Shown: in pieces, positions 32,101 to 43,941 of the stretch
How positions within the stretch are numbered: position 1 is the stretch's first letter
Layout: every line of letters begins with the position of its first letter
NCBI GenBank assembly: GCA_027924585.1
Contig: BSBM01000643.1
Location: 20,075,001 to 20,139,000, forward strand
Reading direction: 5' to 3'
Origin: Larix kaempferi
Lineage: Eukaryota; Streptophyta; Pinopsida; Pinales; Pinaceae
DNA length: 64,000 nt
Notes under the pieces: model-generated
The model's input: only the letters and a program-made list of their open reading frames with translations
Databases searched by the model: none
Told to the model about the DNA's origin: nothing
Made by a program: the position numbers and the translations under genes

Positions 32101-35100
32101 AGAGAATTTGTGACCACACCAGGTAAATTTCCTTGAACTTTCTTGAGGTCTAGTTTTTTTTCTTTGTTGTTTACTCTTTAGAAACCTTATTATAGCATGT
32201 CTTCCCATAGTGATTAGTCTGGGAAAGTTTGAGACAAATCTGAGCATTTTTTCTCAATATTTGGGTAATTTTTTCTCTCTCAGACTGCGTGGTCATGCCT
32301 GTTTGACCAACAATAGCGACCGATCACCCTTTTCATCACCAAGGTCGTGACCATACCAATCTGGTTGCTCCTTTCAAGCCAACAATAGTGACCATACTGT
32401 AAACAAGTAATTTTTAGAGCCTTTTTATGGGTTTGATTGCTTGCATGTGGCATTTTATTGCTTGCATGTGCATTTGATTGCTTTCAAGTGCATTTGATTG
32501 ATTGCATGTTGCATATGATTGTTTTCATCAAAATAAGCTTAAGAATTTGCTGTGATTGCATGTTTTTAAAAAAAAAACTACTTATCAACTATCATAGTTT
32601 GTTGTGCATCGGGTATTGCATGTTTTTGTAGTTATTTCATTGTGTTAAAGAAAAGGAAAAAAAAATGCTTTTTTTTTCTATTAGATTAAGAATCATTCAT
32701 AGAAAGGAAATATTTTGGTTTTGGCATATTGCATTGGTTGATTCATCACCATTGAGTCAATAATATCATAAAACAATTTTTCAGACTATACCTTTGAGTT
32801 AAAAAACAAATATTAGAATGAATGCTTACTTAAAACCAGTTGGACTTCAACTTATAGAAACCATGCATTAGACTATTTTTAGGGCCTTGGTTCAAGGTAA
32901 GAGAGTAAACATCTCCAAGGCCACTAAACATAAAACTAGGAAATTGATTAATGAGAGAAAATCTATTAGTAGTAAAGAACATTTGTCAAGAAAGCACATT
33001 TAACACATGTGTCAAGCACTATAGTCAAGCTAAGAAAGTGGGGTAGATATCCCCTCTTCACTTGTTTGGTGGGATTAATGCATGTACAAGGTTTTTTGTT
33101 AAAGTGGCAAGTCCTTGGGTTGACACCAATTTTCTAAAGCTTCAAGTCAAGGGCTTAAGTCCTGCATTCCCTGCCCATACACCTAATCTTGACTTATGAC
33201 TATTTCTCTAAGCCATTGATTATGAAGTGGTAACGTTAGTTACTATTCCTAGGACATCACATGGGTGAATGCTAGTGGGAAGTCCTTGGGTGCTTGAAAC
33301 ATGCATCTAACATCCACCTCAGTTATTTTGGGGGGTATTTGTCAAAGGAAAGTACTTGCACCTCCATTGATTTTTGTGTGAGGGTTATCACAACTGTTTC
33401 ATTCACACCTTCATTGAGTGATTATTAAGGCTTCATATCCCTCAATAACCAATTTTTGGAACTATGCTTTTCACTAATTGGAGCAGGGCCTTAACCACCT
33501 TGCTTTAGTTTTTCAAAGAGTAGTTTTCTTGTTATATCTTAGAGTTATTTTGTAGTCATGTGCTTTTTGTGATACTTTGTGTCTAATTGGCCTCACGAAT
33601 GACTGTTTGGGTTTTTTATTTACATATATTATTAAAAAACGAAACTTAAAACAGTTCAAAGTGATTAACCTACCAACCCACCATTCCAGACATTAGAGAG
33701 GCAAGTCACTAAATCTTGAAGGTCCCGCTACTTCGTGGAGATGCTAACACTCACCTAAAAACAATTGCAGTGACTTAGAAGATGAAATATTCACAACTTT
33801 TGATATCCCTATTGGAGAAAACACTTATTTCTCAGAATCTGGCCAGGCTCCTCCACAAAGAGACTTAGTTCAAGATTCATTAAATACAATTGATGAGCTT
33901 AATTCACTAGACATTGAGACTATTGAGAATCCAACACTTACCAATATTAATCCAGCTTTAACAGATCTTAATGGCCCGATTGACCTGGCAGTGGGTTGCA
34001 TCACTACCTTTTGATTTGTCTTCTTTTTTTCTTTTATTTGTGACATACCATATCTTATCCTAGTGCATCATCAGATGCCCAAGGTCCTAGTTCCATAATG
34101 CCTCATATGGATATGGGGTGGCACTCATGCCTCCGCTACCACCAACATGCTTCAAATTTTGGGAAATTATCCTTATGGAATGCCAACGGCCAGTGTGCCA
34201 GTTCCACCCACTTTCCCTATCACTAGCATGACCATAACAAGCACTTCAATGCCTCTCACTAACTTCTTTGGTCCTAATCCCTAAAGTGAGTCGATTTCAT
34301 CTTTAGGTATCCCTATTGATGGGCATGCTTTACCAAACATGGGTTTTCCATATGGTTGGTATGGTCCATACAACACTATCATTTTGATAAGAGGTTACAA
34401 TAACCTTTAAAGCATTCCCAACTTTTGGCTTGGTCTTGTTTCCAGGGGAAACCCTTCGTCATGGAACGATAATTTATCTGCAAAATTTATTCACCATGGA
34501 GAAACAATGTTCCATGGAATTATCCTCCATCTTAGGGTGGTAATGTTCTAAGGGTTCATCCTATACGATCAACCAAAAATATGCCTGGGGGAAATCCTCC
34601 TCCTACAAGTGGTAATGTGCCAGGGGCACCAATTCACATATTAACGCCACTCTGTGATGGAGTGGGTTTATTTTGGGATAAATCATTCTCTTTGGGGCAC
34701 ACCTCTTTCATGGGGAAACACTTATTCGAATCCCCATCAATTCCATAGACAAAACCATACTTCTTGGGGCTATCAAGCCCCACTTGTTTGAAATAAGGCA
34801 TCAACAAATCCTAAGCATACCAATCAAGGGAACCCTATGGAAGGGGATCCTTGTGAATTTCCTTTCTTTGGAAATATTTGTGCTCCCTTGATGGAAACCT
34901 TGAATCTTCCATGATTCAGCATAAGATTTTTAGTTTGGTTGTTTTCTAGTATGAATGTCTCAAATTCTCCCGATGTTTCTCATGTAGGCATTGTATGTCA
35001 AGAGCATCCAAACCCTTGTCCTTATTTTCCAATGAAATATTTTCCTCCTCCTTCTACCTTGTCTAATGAAAGTTTAGATCCTAGTAACCAAAAGAAAAAA

Positions 35101-35341
35101 TGGAATAGAAAGAGGAAGAATAAGAAGAATATGCAAAGAAAAGAGTGTATTCTGACAACCAATCATGATGGGGGAAGTTACCCAACCATTGCAAGTTATG
35201 CTAGGGGAAGGTCACTATACACTGTGATTCATGTTGCAGAGACTTAAAATCCCCTCGAGCATCCTGGAGCTCAGGAGTACTGAGTTGGATGTTGGGTCTG
35301 CTGTAGAAGAATTTTTATAAATAACTTGGGGAACAAGTTCA
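32101..35341 (+). pseudogene. left internal part of D, Gag-like, decayed
   Basis: From about 33780 weak coding text appears: FDIPIGENTYFSESG, SLDIETIENPTLTNINPALT (about 33908-33967), and a proline/glycine/methionine-rich stretch (34080-34800) suggestive of a low-complexity Gag region. A 102-codon frame at 34939-35247 contains GIVCQEHPNPCPYFPM, then the basic run KKKWNRKRKNKKN, and ends VIHVAET. No standard Gag motif is secure. The assignment leans on the protease-like text that continues on the far side of E. Bases 32101-33780 show nothing recognisable. A primer-binding site is not clear; the LTR is followed by AGAGAATTTGTGACCACACC. Confidence 0.4.
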
Positions 35342-38137
35342 TGGAAAATAAAAGAGAAAATCTAAACCAGGGGAACTGTGAACTCAACTCGGGGGTGACC
35401 AAGAGAACAAGGAGACTTGCTAGTCTAAGGCTGGGAGGTTTGTGGCTGTGATTCCACTGGTCATCAAAATACAGATAAGTTTTATATGCTGTATTTGCAT
35501 GATATTATTATGGAACATTTGCTAGAGTTTGTTTATGTATATTCCTGCTTTTCTTTTCAAAGGTTTGTCTTACCAAATCTAAACAAGAATATATATTGTC
35601 ATACTGAACTCTGAGTATGGATCTTATATAGGTTATTACGTCTCTGTATTATTGCACAGATTTGTGATCTAATTGAGATACCTTCAGTATTTGTAGTTTA
35701 TGTACGAGGTAAGAATGAACACATTCCTTGTGCAGTAGGTAGACAAAGTTATAAAATAAATAATGATATATAATCCTGAGATAGGCATTATAGAATGGTC
35801 ATTGTTTATGTTATATTATATAGATACATCGAATGTATTTAAATAGAATAAGTTTTTATTCAACAGATCCCATTATTGACAGAGAATATGTTTCACATAA
35901 TGATGGTAGAAATGAAGCAGACATGTAAACCGCAAGGTTTACATGTCAAGCCTTTGTAATACTTTAAACTATTATTCTATTTTTATAGATAAACAAAAAG
36001 AATTACTGTAAATAGAACATTTACTATCTGTATTAAATTGAATTTCCATACTCGACAGAGTCTATATATTCCTATCGACTCTATATATAAATAGCATTCA
36101 ATTTCAGTATGGAACCCAAATTATTTTCTATCTATACACAATTACTATTTAATTTCAGGATGAAAATTATTCCGATTCCGTTGTTATCCTTTTTTTTTAC
36201 ATTCATTCCTGTACTCTCGACATAGGAGATCGAACTCCATGGTCGAGCTGCGACCTCTTTAATGGAAACCAAATCGTTGCACAAAGGATGAAATCAACAT
36301 TAACGCAACTTTACAGAAATTAAATATTGTATACAACACATAGACAGGCTAGGGTTTTATTACCCATGGTTCCACGATTTACACAGTAAGTATTTTTATA
36401 TAAACGATTCAACAAATTTAAATAAATACGAGTCTATCTAGATAGCAGCCCGGTATATATATATATATAGGCTCAAGGCGAAATGGGAAACAAAGTTCAA
36501 AAGATCAACAAACAAATCTTGTAAGCGAATTTCATGCTATGAATCACATTTTATAACCATTACGAATATAAAGAATTTATGCACAAACAGTTAATGGCGA
36601 ATCAAAAAACTATTTCGTTTCCATTTCAAAATTTTGGAACCGTAACATTTGAACCCCAATAAACATTTATGAGACAAAGTGTTGAAAAACTAGCGAGTGC
36701 TTATGCACCGTCTTGGAAATTTATAATAAGTTTACCAACATTTATCTACCTACACAAGTCTGCCTTGCTTTACGAGTTACATATTAAGATCGTGAAGACC
36801 TTTCATATAGTTTAGCTTTGTGCTTTAGAAAACAAGGCCGGTGGCCACTTTCAGTTTGACTTAGACAGTAATGAAAGCAAAAACCCTAGCTACATAACTC
36901 TACCTAACGTTTTAAGTAACTCAACCCCACCAATGGGGTAAACTACACCCGAGGCTTACAGGTTGGCGAGTTAACTGGCCAGCTAGAGAACCTTTCTTCA
37001 TCCTCGTTCTCTTGGCGTCGGTTATGGGAGTTACCCCGAGTGCTTCCAACCTTCTCCTTCTCACCTGCACGGGCAGTTAAACAGAGTTAATCTCAGTAAC
37101 ATTTTACATTGACAGAATCTTTACCACAGTATGCATTATATTTAAATTGACACGTTACTTGTGGGAGAGCGAAGGCGGAGCAGTGCTTCACCCGAGTAAG
37201 GGAAAACCAACAACGAAGTTAGATGTTCTAGAAGGATGAACAAATGGTTAAAGTATCGAAGTTTTTACGCAGAGTTGATAAATTCTCTTACCTTCGCGTG
37301 CATGGGTGATCCACTGAGAACCTTCCAATTCTGTTCACTGGATCAGAGTAGCATCGAGCCTCCCACCTTCGCACAAGGCATGAACCTTCTGCACAAAGCA
37401 TAAGTGATCTGTGAAGACCCTGTTGTAGCAAAATTGAAAAGTCTCTAAGGCCGCAGTCCCTTCAAAATGTTGCAATTACAGGGACTGAAAGGTAGATGTC
37501 ACCTCTGAAACCAGTGATCACGAATTTAATGCCAAGTCCCGTAGGGTTGATGGGCGCGAAAACCACGACGATTTCAACAACAAGATCAACAGCTTTGATG
37601 CCTCACGATTTCCCATAAACCAGTGCTGGATCGAAATCAACGGTAAGAAACAACTTGTGAATTTATTAAGTCTGAAGATGGTACGCAGTACACCACTTAA
37701 TGTGGCATCACACTCTTCAAGGCTCGGCTGTGAGTGGGGTACTTAATAATGGAGTCAGCCAACTGGAACCACTTTGAATCAAGCCATAAACGCATCGGTT
37801 TTGGAACCATTAAACGTTGTCGAGTTTATCGTCCACCTGCCACAGTGGCACCAATTCTAAGGTTTAAAATGTAGGATTTGTAAAGGTCAAGCCTGCGTGG
37901 CACAAACTCATCACCATAGAAGTTACACTCGAAACCTTGGTCAACCATTCGTTTTATTTGCCATGCGAATCATATCATTATGGTATGTTTATTTACGTAG
38001 CTCTTAGATCACACTTCGTAGTGCATGAGACCCTTGGTTAATACTTTGGGAAATCGATTTATGCATAAGTGTTCTAACTATGTAGTATTTTGTTAAACCA
38101 TTATTTACATTGGGGTTGACAACCTAGGTAGCGCCCA

Positions 38138-38177
<40 letters not shown>

Positions 38178-38916
38178 CTTATATAATCTAAGGTCCATAT
38201 TTACTTGGTTAATAGATATATAAATATATAGCATGTAAAATCAAGACTATAATGCTTGGTCAAATGTGTATGTTTTGCATTCACATCTTAGGTTAATACT
38301 AAATGCCATTTTGTATTGCATATAAAGGATAGGTGCATCATATTTGCTTTGCTTAGTTGGAAAACAAGTGTTCGCATAACATTTAAGTAGATTATATTAT
38401 AATCTATGTTTTATAAAATGGGCATATTACTTGTGCTTATAGTCCTTAGGATTATAACACCTTATTAATTGAGGACTATTATATTGGTGGGATTGTAATA
38501 TGCACTCCATGTGAATGTTAATAATGCATGGGGGTAGTGTAGAATAGTCACATTTCTAATCCAGGAACTTTATCAACGTTGGGATTATATTTGTATACAA
38601 ATTATATAATCGGTATTATGTTCGTATTGTTTTGTTGCAGGTGGTAAACAAGTATGTGTTTAGTTACATAGGGGTAAACATAGGGCATGTTTACAGTTGA
38701 AATCCACAATTATATCAACATAATCCTTAACTCAAGAGTATTACTCCTTTAATTATGAGTTAAGCAAAATTTGTGTACTTTAGTTTGAACGCCACTGCGA
38801 TTTTTCAAATATTATAGGCATCCTCACAATAAATTAAAATAGTATTAAGGCAGTGGTTACAGTCGTTGGACCTTTACAAAAAAAATATAAAAAATTGGTG
38901 AAGAAGAGACATGACA
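35342..38916 (+). repeat. 5' LTR of element E
   Basis: 3575 bp, from TGGAAAATAAAAGAGAAA to GAAGAAGAGACATGACA, ending in CA before the primer-binding site. Contains (TA)n runs at about 36452-36468 and 38144-38174. No coding frame is evident. In the first ~320 bp I count about 24 differences from the 3' LTR (about 7%). Other parts look closer. Confidence 0.9.
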
Positions 38917-38919
38917 AAT

Positions 38920-38932
38920 TGGTATTAGAGCT
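38920..38932 (+). other. primer-binding site of element E
   Basis: TGGTATTAGAGCT, three bases after the LTR; one C-to-T change from the canonical TGGTATCAGAGCT (initiator tRNA-Met). Confidence 0.85.
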
Positions 38933-39113
38933 ACGGTCACTACACTAGGACCTTTAGGCTCACCTACGTTAAATGTTGTTTTAAAAAATAAAAATAAAAA
39001 TTGTAGCATACTATTATCTTTTTAACAAATAGATGTAGTTTATGTTGTCTAACATTTAACTGTTTATCACACGTAGACATAAGTGTGGGCTGAAAACAGG
39101 ATATAGCTGAAAA

Positions 39114-40345
39114 TGAATTTTGCGGAGCAAGAGGGAAGGGTTGTTGTGGAAACATCTAGTCAGCAAGGCGAAATGGCTTGTAGGTAGGGGAGAAATTTGA
39201 ACTCTCCACAAGGAGCGACAACATCTAGTGAAATGCTGGAAACGATCAAAAGTATTAAGGCTGAGATGTTAAGGATTAAGGAAGACAATATTAAAAACTT
39301 TGAGGAACAACGAGAGATCAATGCGATCCTGCTACAAAAGCTGACTGAGAAAGAAAACAATCATATACCAACACAAGAAGAACAACATGCAGAAAAATCA
39401 GTAACGAAAAGAAATTCCAAATTTAAGACTACTCCTCCAAGAAATTCTGTGAGTTATAATATGGATGTCAGCGACGAAGAGTCACTTGGCGAAGATTCCG
39501 AAGAGTTTGTTCCTAAAAAGAAAAAGAAAACTTGAAAAATGAATCAACTACACTCAGAATTTCGAAAGATTAAGCCTCCTACTTTTAATGGACAAATTAA
39601 AACCGGAGAAGAAACTGAGCTGTGGCTTAGGGACATGGAGAAATATCTACGAATGTTTGACTATTCTAGTCTCATAAAGGAAAGGATTTCTATTTTCAAT
39701 TTGCAAGGGAAAGCTTCAGCATGGTGGGATGACCTTAAGCTGACAAAAGATATCAACGAGAAAAAGGATAAGTGGAAAGATTTTGCGACATTCTTCAAAC
39801 AGAAATATCTGTCCGAAAGGTACTATGACAGAAAAGTAAAACATTTTTACGACCTAAAGCTGGGAGAGCAGACTATGGTGGAATTAATCAACAAATTTAT
39901 GGAATTACTCAAGTACGTTCCCTATATTCAAGATGAAAAAGTCAGAATTCAACGTTTCCTGAATTGTTTACCATTTAGTTTCAAAGACCGGATAGAGTTT
40001 GATGATCCAAAGACCTTGGAGGATGCTTTCAGAAAGGTCAGATTATGTTTTGAATAGAGTTAGAATAAGACTGAAGTATCTAAGAGTTGGAATGAAAATA
40101 AGAAAACAAAATCTGAAAGTAGGAAGAAAGGTCATAAGCACGATCATTTCAAGAACCAAGTTATGCGTGCACCTTTCAGCAACAAGTTCGATGGCAGTAA
40201 GTTGCAATCAAACTTTGTTCAACCAAGTAAGAAGATGAACATTGAAGGCACAAGAAAACCAGAAGACACACCATCTAAACCACCAATCAAATGCTGGGGT
40301 TGTGGAGAAAATCATAGATGGTATGAATTTCCTCATCGGAAGGAG
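39114..40345 (+). pseudogene. Gag of element E, broken
   Basis: Begins at ATG 39114 (MNFAEQEGRVVVE). A TAG near 39183 is followed by a long charged coiled-coil-like segment (39197-39535) ending in KKKKK and a TGA. The Retrotrans_gag core then runs 39539-40057: KPPTFNGQIKTGEETELWLR, SAWWDDLK, FKQKYLSERYYDRK, FRKVRLCFE. A stop after CFE is followed in another frame by the nucleocapsid, where the zinc knuckle reads CWGCGENHRWYEFP (about 40290-40332). The last cysteine of the CCHC motif is replaced by F. Gag would package the element RNA; with three stops and a damaged knuckle this copy is dead. Confidence 0.85.
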
Positions 40346-41462
40346 AAAAATAAATCAGTGCATAATCTTCAAGAGGCTTCTATAGTTCAAGATGTAGAAA
40401 GAAGCCCAAAAATCTATGCTGCATTAAACAATCGACAAGCAGAACATCAAGCCTCTATTATCGAGGTTGAAGGTATGATTTCTAGGACACTTGTGTCTAT
40501 CTTGATTGATTTTGGCGCATGTAAAAGTTATATAGACCCAAAAATTTGTGAGTCCTACAAACTAAGCAAAAGAAAATACATGCATCCTTGGCTGGTTCAA
40601 ATGGCCACAGGCGCAAAAAAAAAAGTTTCTGAAGTAGTAAATCGGTGTCCTTTAAAGTTAAATGAATCTTACACTAGTACAGATTTAAATGTTTTTCCAT
40701 TGGGATCCTACAATTTACTTATCGATATGGATTGGCTGGAAAAACATAGGTTCATCCTAGATTTCTATCAAAAATCTGTTACTTTTGTGAATGATGTTGG
40801 GCAGTTTGAAAAGATTCAAGGGATAGTAAGGACAATAAAGTTAAGGGAAATTTCTGCACTTCAATTGAAAAGGAATGCATGAAAAGGGTGTAAATTACAT
40901 GCTGTTCACTTAGTAGAAAATAAAAAAAATAAAGTTTTAGATTTAAAAAAACATCCTGTGCTGGCTGAATTTGAAGATGTGTTTCTCGAGGAAATTCCTG
41001 AGTTACCACCCAAGAGAGAACTTGATTTTACAATAGACCTATCTCCAGGAGCAATACCTATTTCTAAGGCACTTTATCAGATGAGTACTCTTGAATTGAT
41101 AGAATTGAAAGCACAATTGCAGGAGCTGTTAGAAAAAGGTTATGTCCGTCCAAGTGTGTCCCCATGGGGATCATCAGTGATCTTTGTATGGAAGAAGGAT
41201 GGCACTTTCCGACTATGTATAGATTATAGACATCTGGATAAAGTAACTATAAAAAATCGGTATCCCTTGCCAAGGATTGATGATCTGTTCGATCAAGTTG
41301 GAGGTGCCACCATCTTCTCAAAAATAGATTTGAGGTCGGGTTATCATCAAATCAGAATTAAATAAGAATATGTGCATAAGACAGCTTTCTGTACTCGTTA
41401 TGGACATTACGAATTTGTGGTGATGCCGTTCGGTTTGACGAATGCACTTGCCACGTTCATGT
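40346..41462 (+). pseudogene. protease and first half of RT of element E, broken
   Basis: The aspartic protease-like region has LIDFGACKSYI at about 40501-40535, where the catalytic D-S/T-G-A reads D-F-G-A, followed by DLNVFPLGSYNLLIDMDWL. A TGA at 40880-40882 ends this frame. RT resumes at about 40950: [95 protein letters not shown] at about 41363 and then [20 protein letters not shown] follow up to the solo LTR insertion at 41463. Motif order and spacing are those of gypsy RT domains 1-4. Confidence 0.9.
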
Positions 41463-41954
41463 TGTTGGGTATGTTATATCTCTTCACATGGTCGCTGCGT
41501 GTACAACACGATCCCTACGGCACTAGTGATTCGCTTGCGCCGGGCGCGTTCGGAGGGGGGTAGCCCGATAGGGCCCACCCCCTTCGTTTCGGACCGTTAG
41601 GCCCCCGGAGTCCGCGCGGAGCGCAAAATTTTTTTGGGTTGCTTTTTGCTTTTTCGTAATTTTTGACCCATTGTACTCTATCTAATCCCGGTAAAAGGGA
41701 TTAGGGTTGTAACCTAATTTCGGGTAAACGAATTAGGGTTTTAGATGCTGCGGAATACCATTTATTGTATTGTACATGGTTAAATAAAACATATAATGAA
41801 AAAGGAGCTATGCGGCTCTAAGTTTTGCTGGTTTTTCCCGGTTAAGGGTTTCCAGGTGAAAATATCTGTGTAATGTGTGTGCCATTGTGTATTTTCTGTT
41901 AATGCTTAAGAATCATATAAGTTTGTACTTCACTGTTAAGGTTTAAAACTTACA
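41463..41954 (+). mobile_element. solo LTR G, CpG-rich, with perfect target duplication
   Basis: 492 bp from TGTTGGGTATG to AAAACTTACA, flanked by CATGT at 41458-41462 and 41955-41959. The RT text of E continues in register with the duplication removed, apart from a one-base run-length change nearby. About 18 CpG dinucleotides lie within 41488-41625, unlike anything else in the window. Family not identified; TG...CA ends and a 5-bp duplication mark it as an LTR, and no internal region remains, so it is a solo LTR left by LTR-LTR recombination. Orientation is set only by the TGTTGGG start and is uncertain. Confidence 0.85.
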
Positions 41955-41959
41955 CATGT

Positions 41960-42990
41960 GCCTTATGAATAATTTTTTTCAGTAAGTACCTGGATAAGTT
42001 TCTTGTGGTGTTTATAGATGACATACTCATATACACCAAGAATGAAAGTGAGCACGAGGAACATTTAAGGTTAGTGATGCAAGTCCTAAGGGAAAATCAG
42101 TTATATGCAAAGTTAACTAAATGTGTTTTTTACAAAGACCAAATCCAATATTTGGGTCACATAATACCATTTCAAGGTATTGCGGTGGATCCTGATAAGA
42201 TTAAGGCCATAATGAGCTGGCCTACTCCCCAAAATGTAAGCGATGTCCGCTCTTTTATTGTATTAGACGGGTACTATCAGAAATTCATTGAAGGATTCTC
42301 CAAAGTGGCTCATCCCATCACCTCTCTTCAGAGAAAGGAATTCAAGTTTATTTGGACAACCAAGTGTGAAGCTAGTTTTGCGAAGCTGAAACAATTGCTT
42401 ACTTCAGCTCCTGTTCTAAAGGTGGCTAATCCTTATGGCGACTTTGTAGTATGCACAGATGCGTGCAAGGAAGGATTGGGAGGCGTGTTAACACAAGATG
42501 GTTTTGTAATCGGTTATGAATCTATAAAATTAAAGACGCATGAAGTAAACTATGCAATGCATGATTTAGAATCGGATGCCACAATTCATGCTTTGAAGAT
42601 ATGGCGGCATTATCTTCTTGGGAAAAGATTCGTTCTTAAAACTGATCACATTGGGCTAAAATACCTTTTCGAACAACCAAATCTGAATGGTAGGCAAGCA
42701 AGGTGGCTAGTTTTCTTAAGCAAGTTTGACTTTGAGATTCAACACATCAAGGGAAAAGAAAACAAAATAGTTGATGCCCTTAGTAGACGAACGCACATGT
42801 TAGCAATGACTTCAGTTAATAGTTTTCAATCTGATTTGGTATTAAAGATCCAGACAACAGCTGAAAAAGACCCAAAATATCTAAAATGCAAAAGTGTCAC
42901 ACAGAAAATTCAGAACAACAAGCAACAGATTACAATGTATAAAAAGATGGGTTGCTGCTATTTAAAAACAGATTATATATACCAAATCAG
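41960..42990 (+). pseudogene. second half of RT and RNase H of element E
   Basis: RT resumes with KYLDKFLVVFIDDILIY (catalytic F-I-D-D at about 42015), LRENQLYAKLTKCVFYKDQ, YLGHIIPFQGIAVDPDKI, SDVRSFIVLDGYYQKFIEGF. RNase H of the Ty3 type follows: FVVCTDACKEGLGGVLTQDG (about 42446-42505), a glutamate position in MHDLESDATIHALKIWRHYL (a histidine or lysine is usual at parts of this segment), LKTDHIGLKYL, and HIKGKENKIVDALSRR (about 42739-42789). The single frame 42005-43000 is intact until a frameshift near 42960. Confidence 0.9.
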
Positions 42991-43009
42991 GAAGAATTAA
43001 AACAATTGA

Positions 43010-43941
43010 TTCTTGATGAATTTCACAAGAGGCCATATTTTGGTCATCCAGGTTATCAAAAAATGATAACAACTGTCAAAAAATAGAACTATTGGCCCAG
43101 ATTGAAGTCTGAAATTGTTGAGTATACATCAAAGTGTATGGATTGTCAAAGAGTGAAAGTGGAACATCAACACCCGGCTGGTTTGTTACAACCTATACCT
43201 GTACCGGAATGTAAATGGGAGACTATTTCCATGGATTTCATCACTGGGTTGCTTAAAAATAACAAGCAACGTGATGCTATTATGGTTGTAGTGGATAAGT
43301 TAACTAAGGCAACTCATTTCATACCAGTTAAATCCACATTCAAAGCAATACATATTGTAGAAATATTCATGAAAGAAGTCTTTCGACTTCATGGAATTCC
43401 GAAGGTGATTGTATCCGACAGGGATGCAAACTTCACTTCACATTTTTGGAAGGAGTTATTTACAGGTTTGGGGACAAAACTGAGTTTTAGTACAACCTGC
43501 CACCCTTAAATAGATGGACAGACTGATAAGGTGAAAGAGATTCTGGAAGACATGCTCCGGTTGTATGTCATGGATAACCCAAATCAATGGGAAAATTACC
43601 TACACTTGGATGAATTTGCTTACAATAATGGGTACCAAACTTCTGCAGGAATGAGTCCATTCAAAATTTTGTATGGCAGAAAATGTAAAACCCCTATGAC
43701 TTGGGATGATCCAGTGAACCAGATTGTGTTGGGTCCTGAATTGTTAGAAGAACTAGAAAACATTGTGCTGAAAGTTAAAACAAACTTAAAAACTACTCAG
43801 GACAGACATAAAAGCTATGTAGATCAACATAGAGAACATAAAGAATTTGAAGTTGGGGATGATGTATTCCTAAGAGTCAAAGCAAAGAAAAGCTCTTTGT
43901 GTTTGGGCAAGGTTTCCAAACTGGCACCAAGGGGAAAATAA
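43010..43941 (+). pseudogene. integrase of element E, truncated before the chromodomain
   Basis: Zinc-binding HHCC N-terminus (H in HKRPYFGHPGY, C-x2-C in CMDCQRVK) with a TAG near 43084. Catalytic core: WETISMDFITGLL (first D), KVIVSDRDANFTSHFWKEL (second D), then after a TAA at 43507 DGQTDKVKEILEDMLR. The usual catalytic glutamate of GQTE reads aspartate here. The C-terminal part runs through DRHKSYVDQHREHKEFEVGD to SKLAPRGK. It then stops exactly at the 3' LTR start, with the C-terminal beta-domain tail, chromodomain and polypurine tract missing. Integration would be impossible for this copy. Confidence 0.9.

Noticed and set aside
37860-38010. Short conserved frame in both LTRs of E (also near 46411-46602)
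   Set aside because: Conserved only because LTRs are duplicates; length differs between copies and no protein motif is seen.
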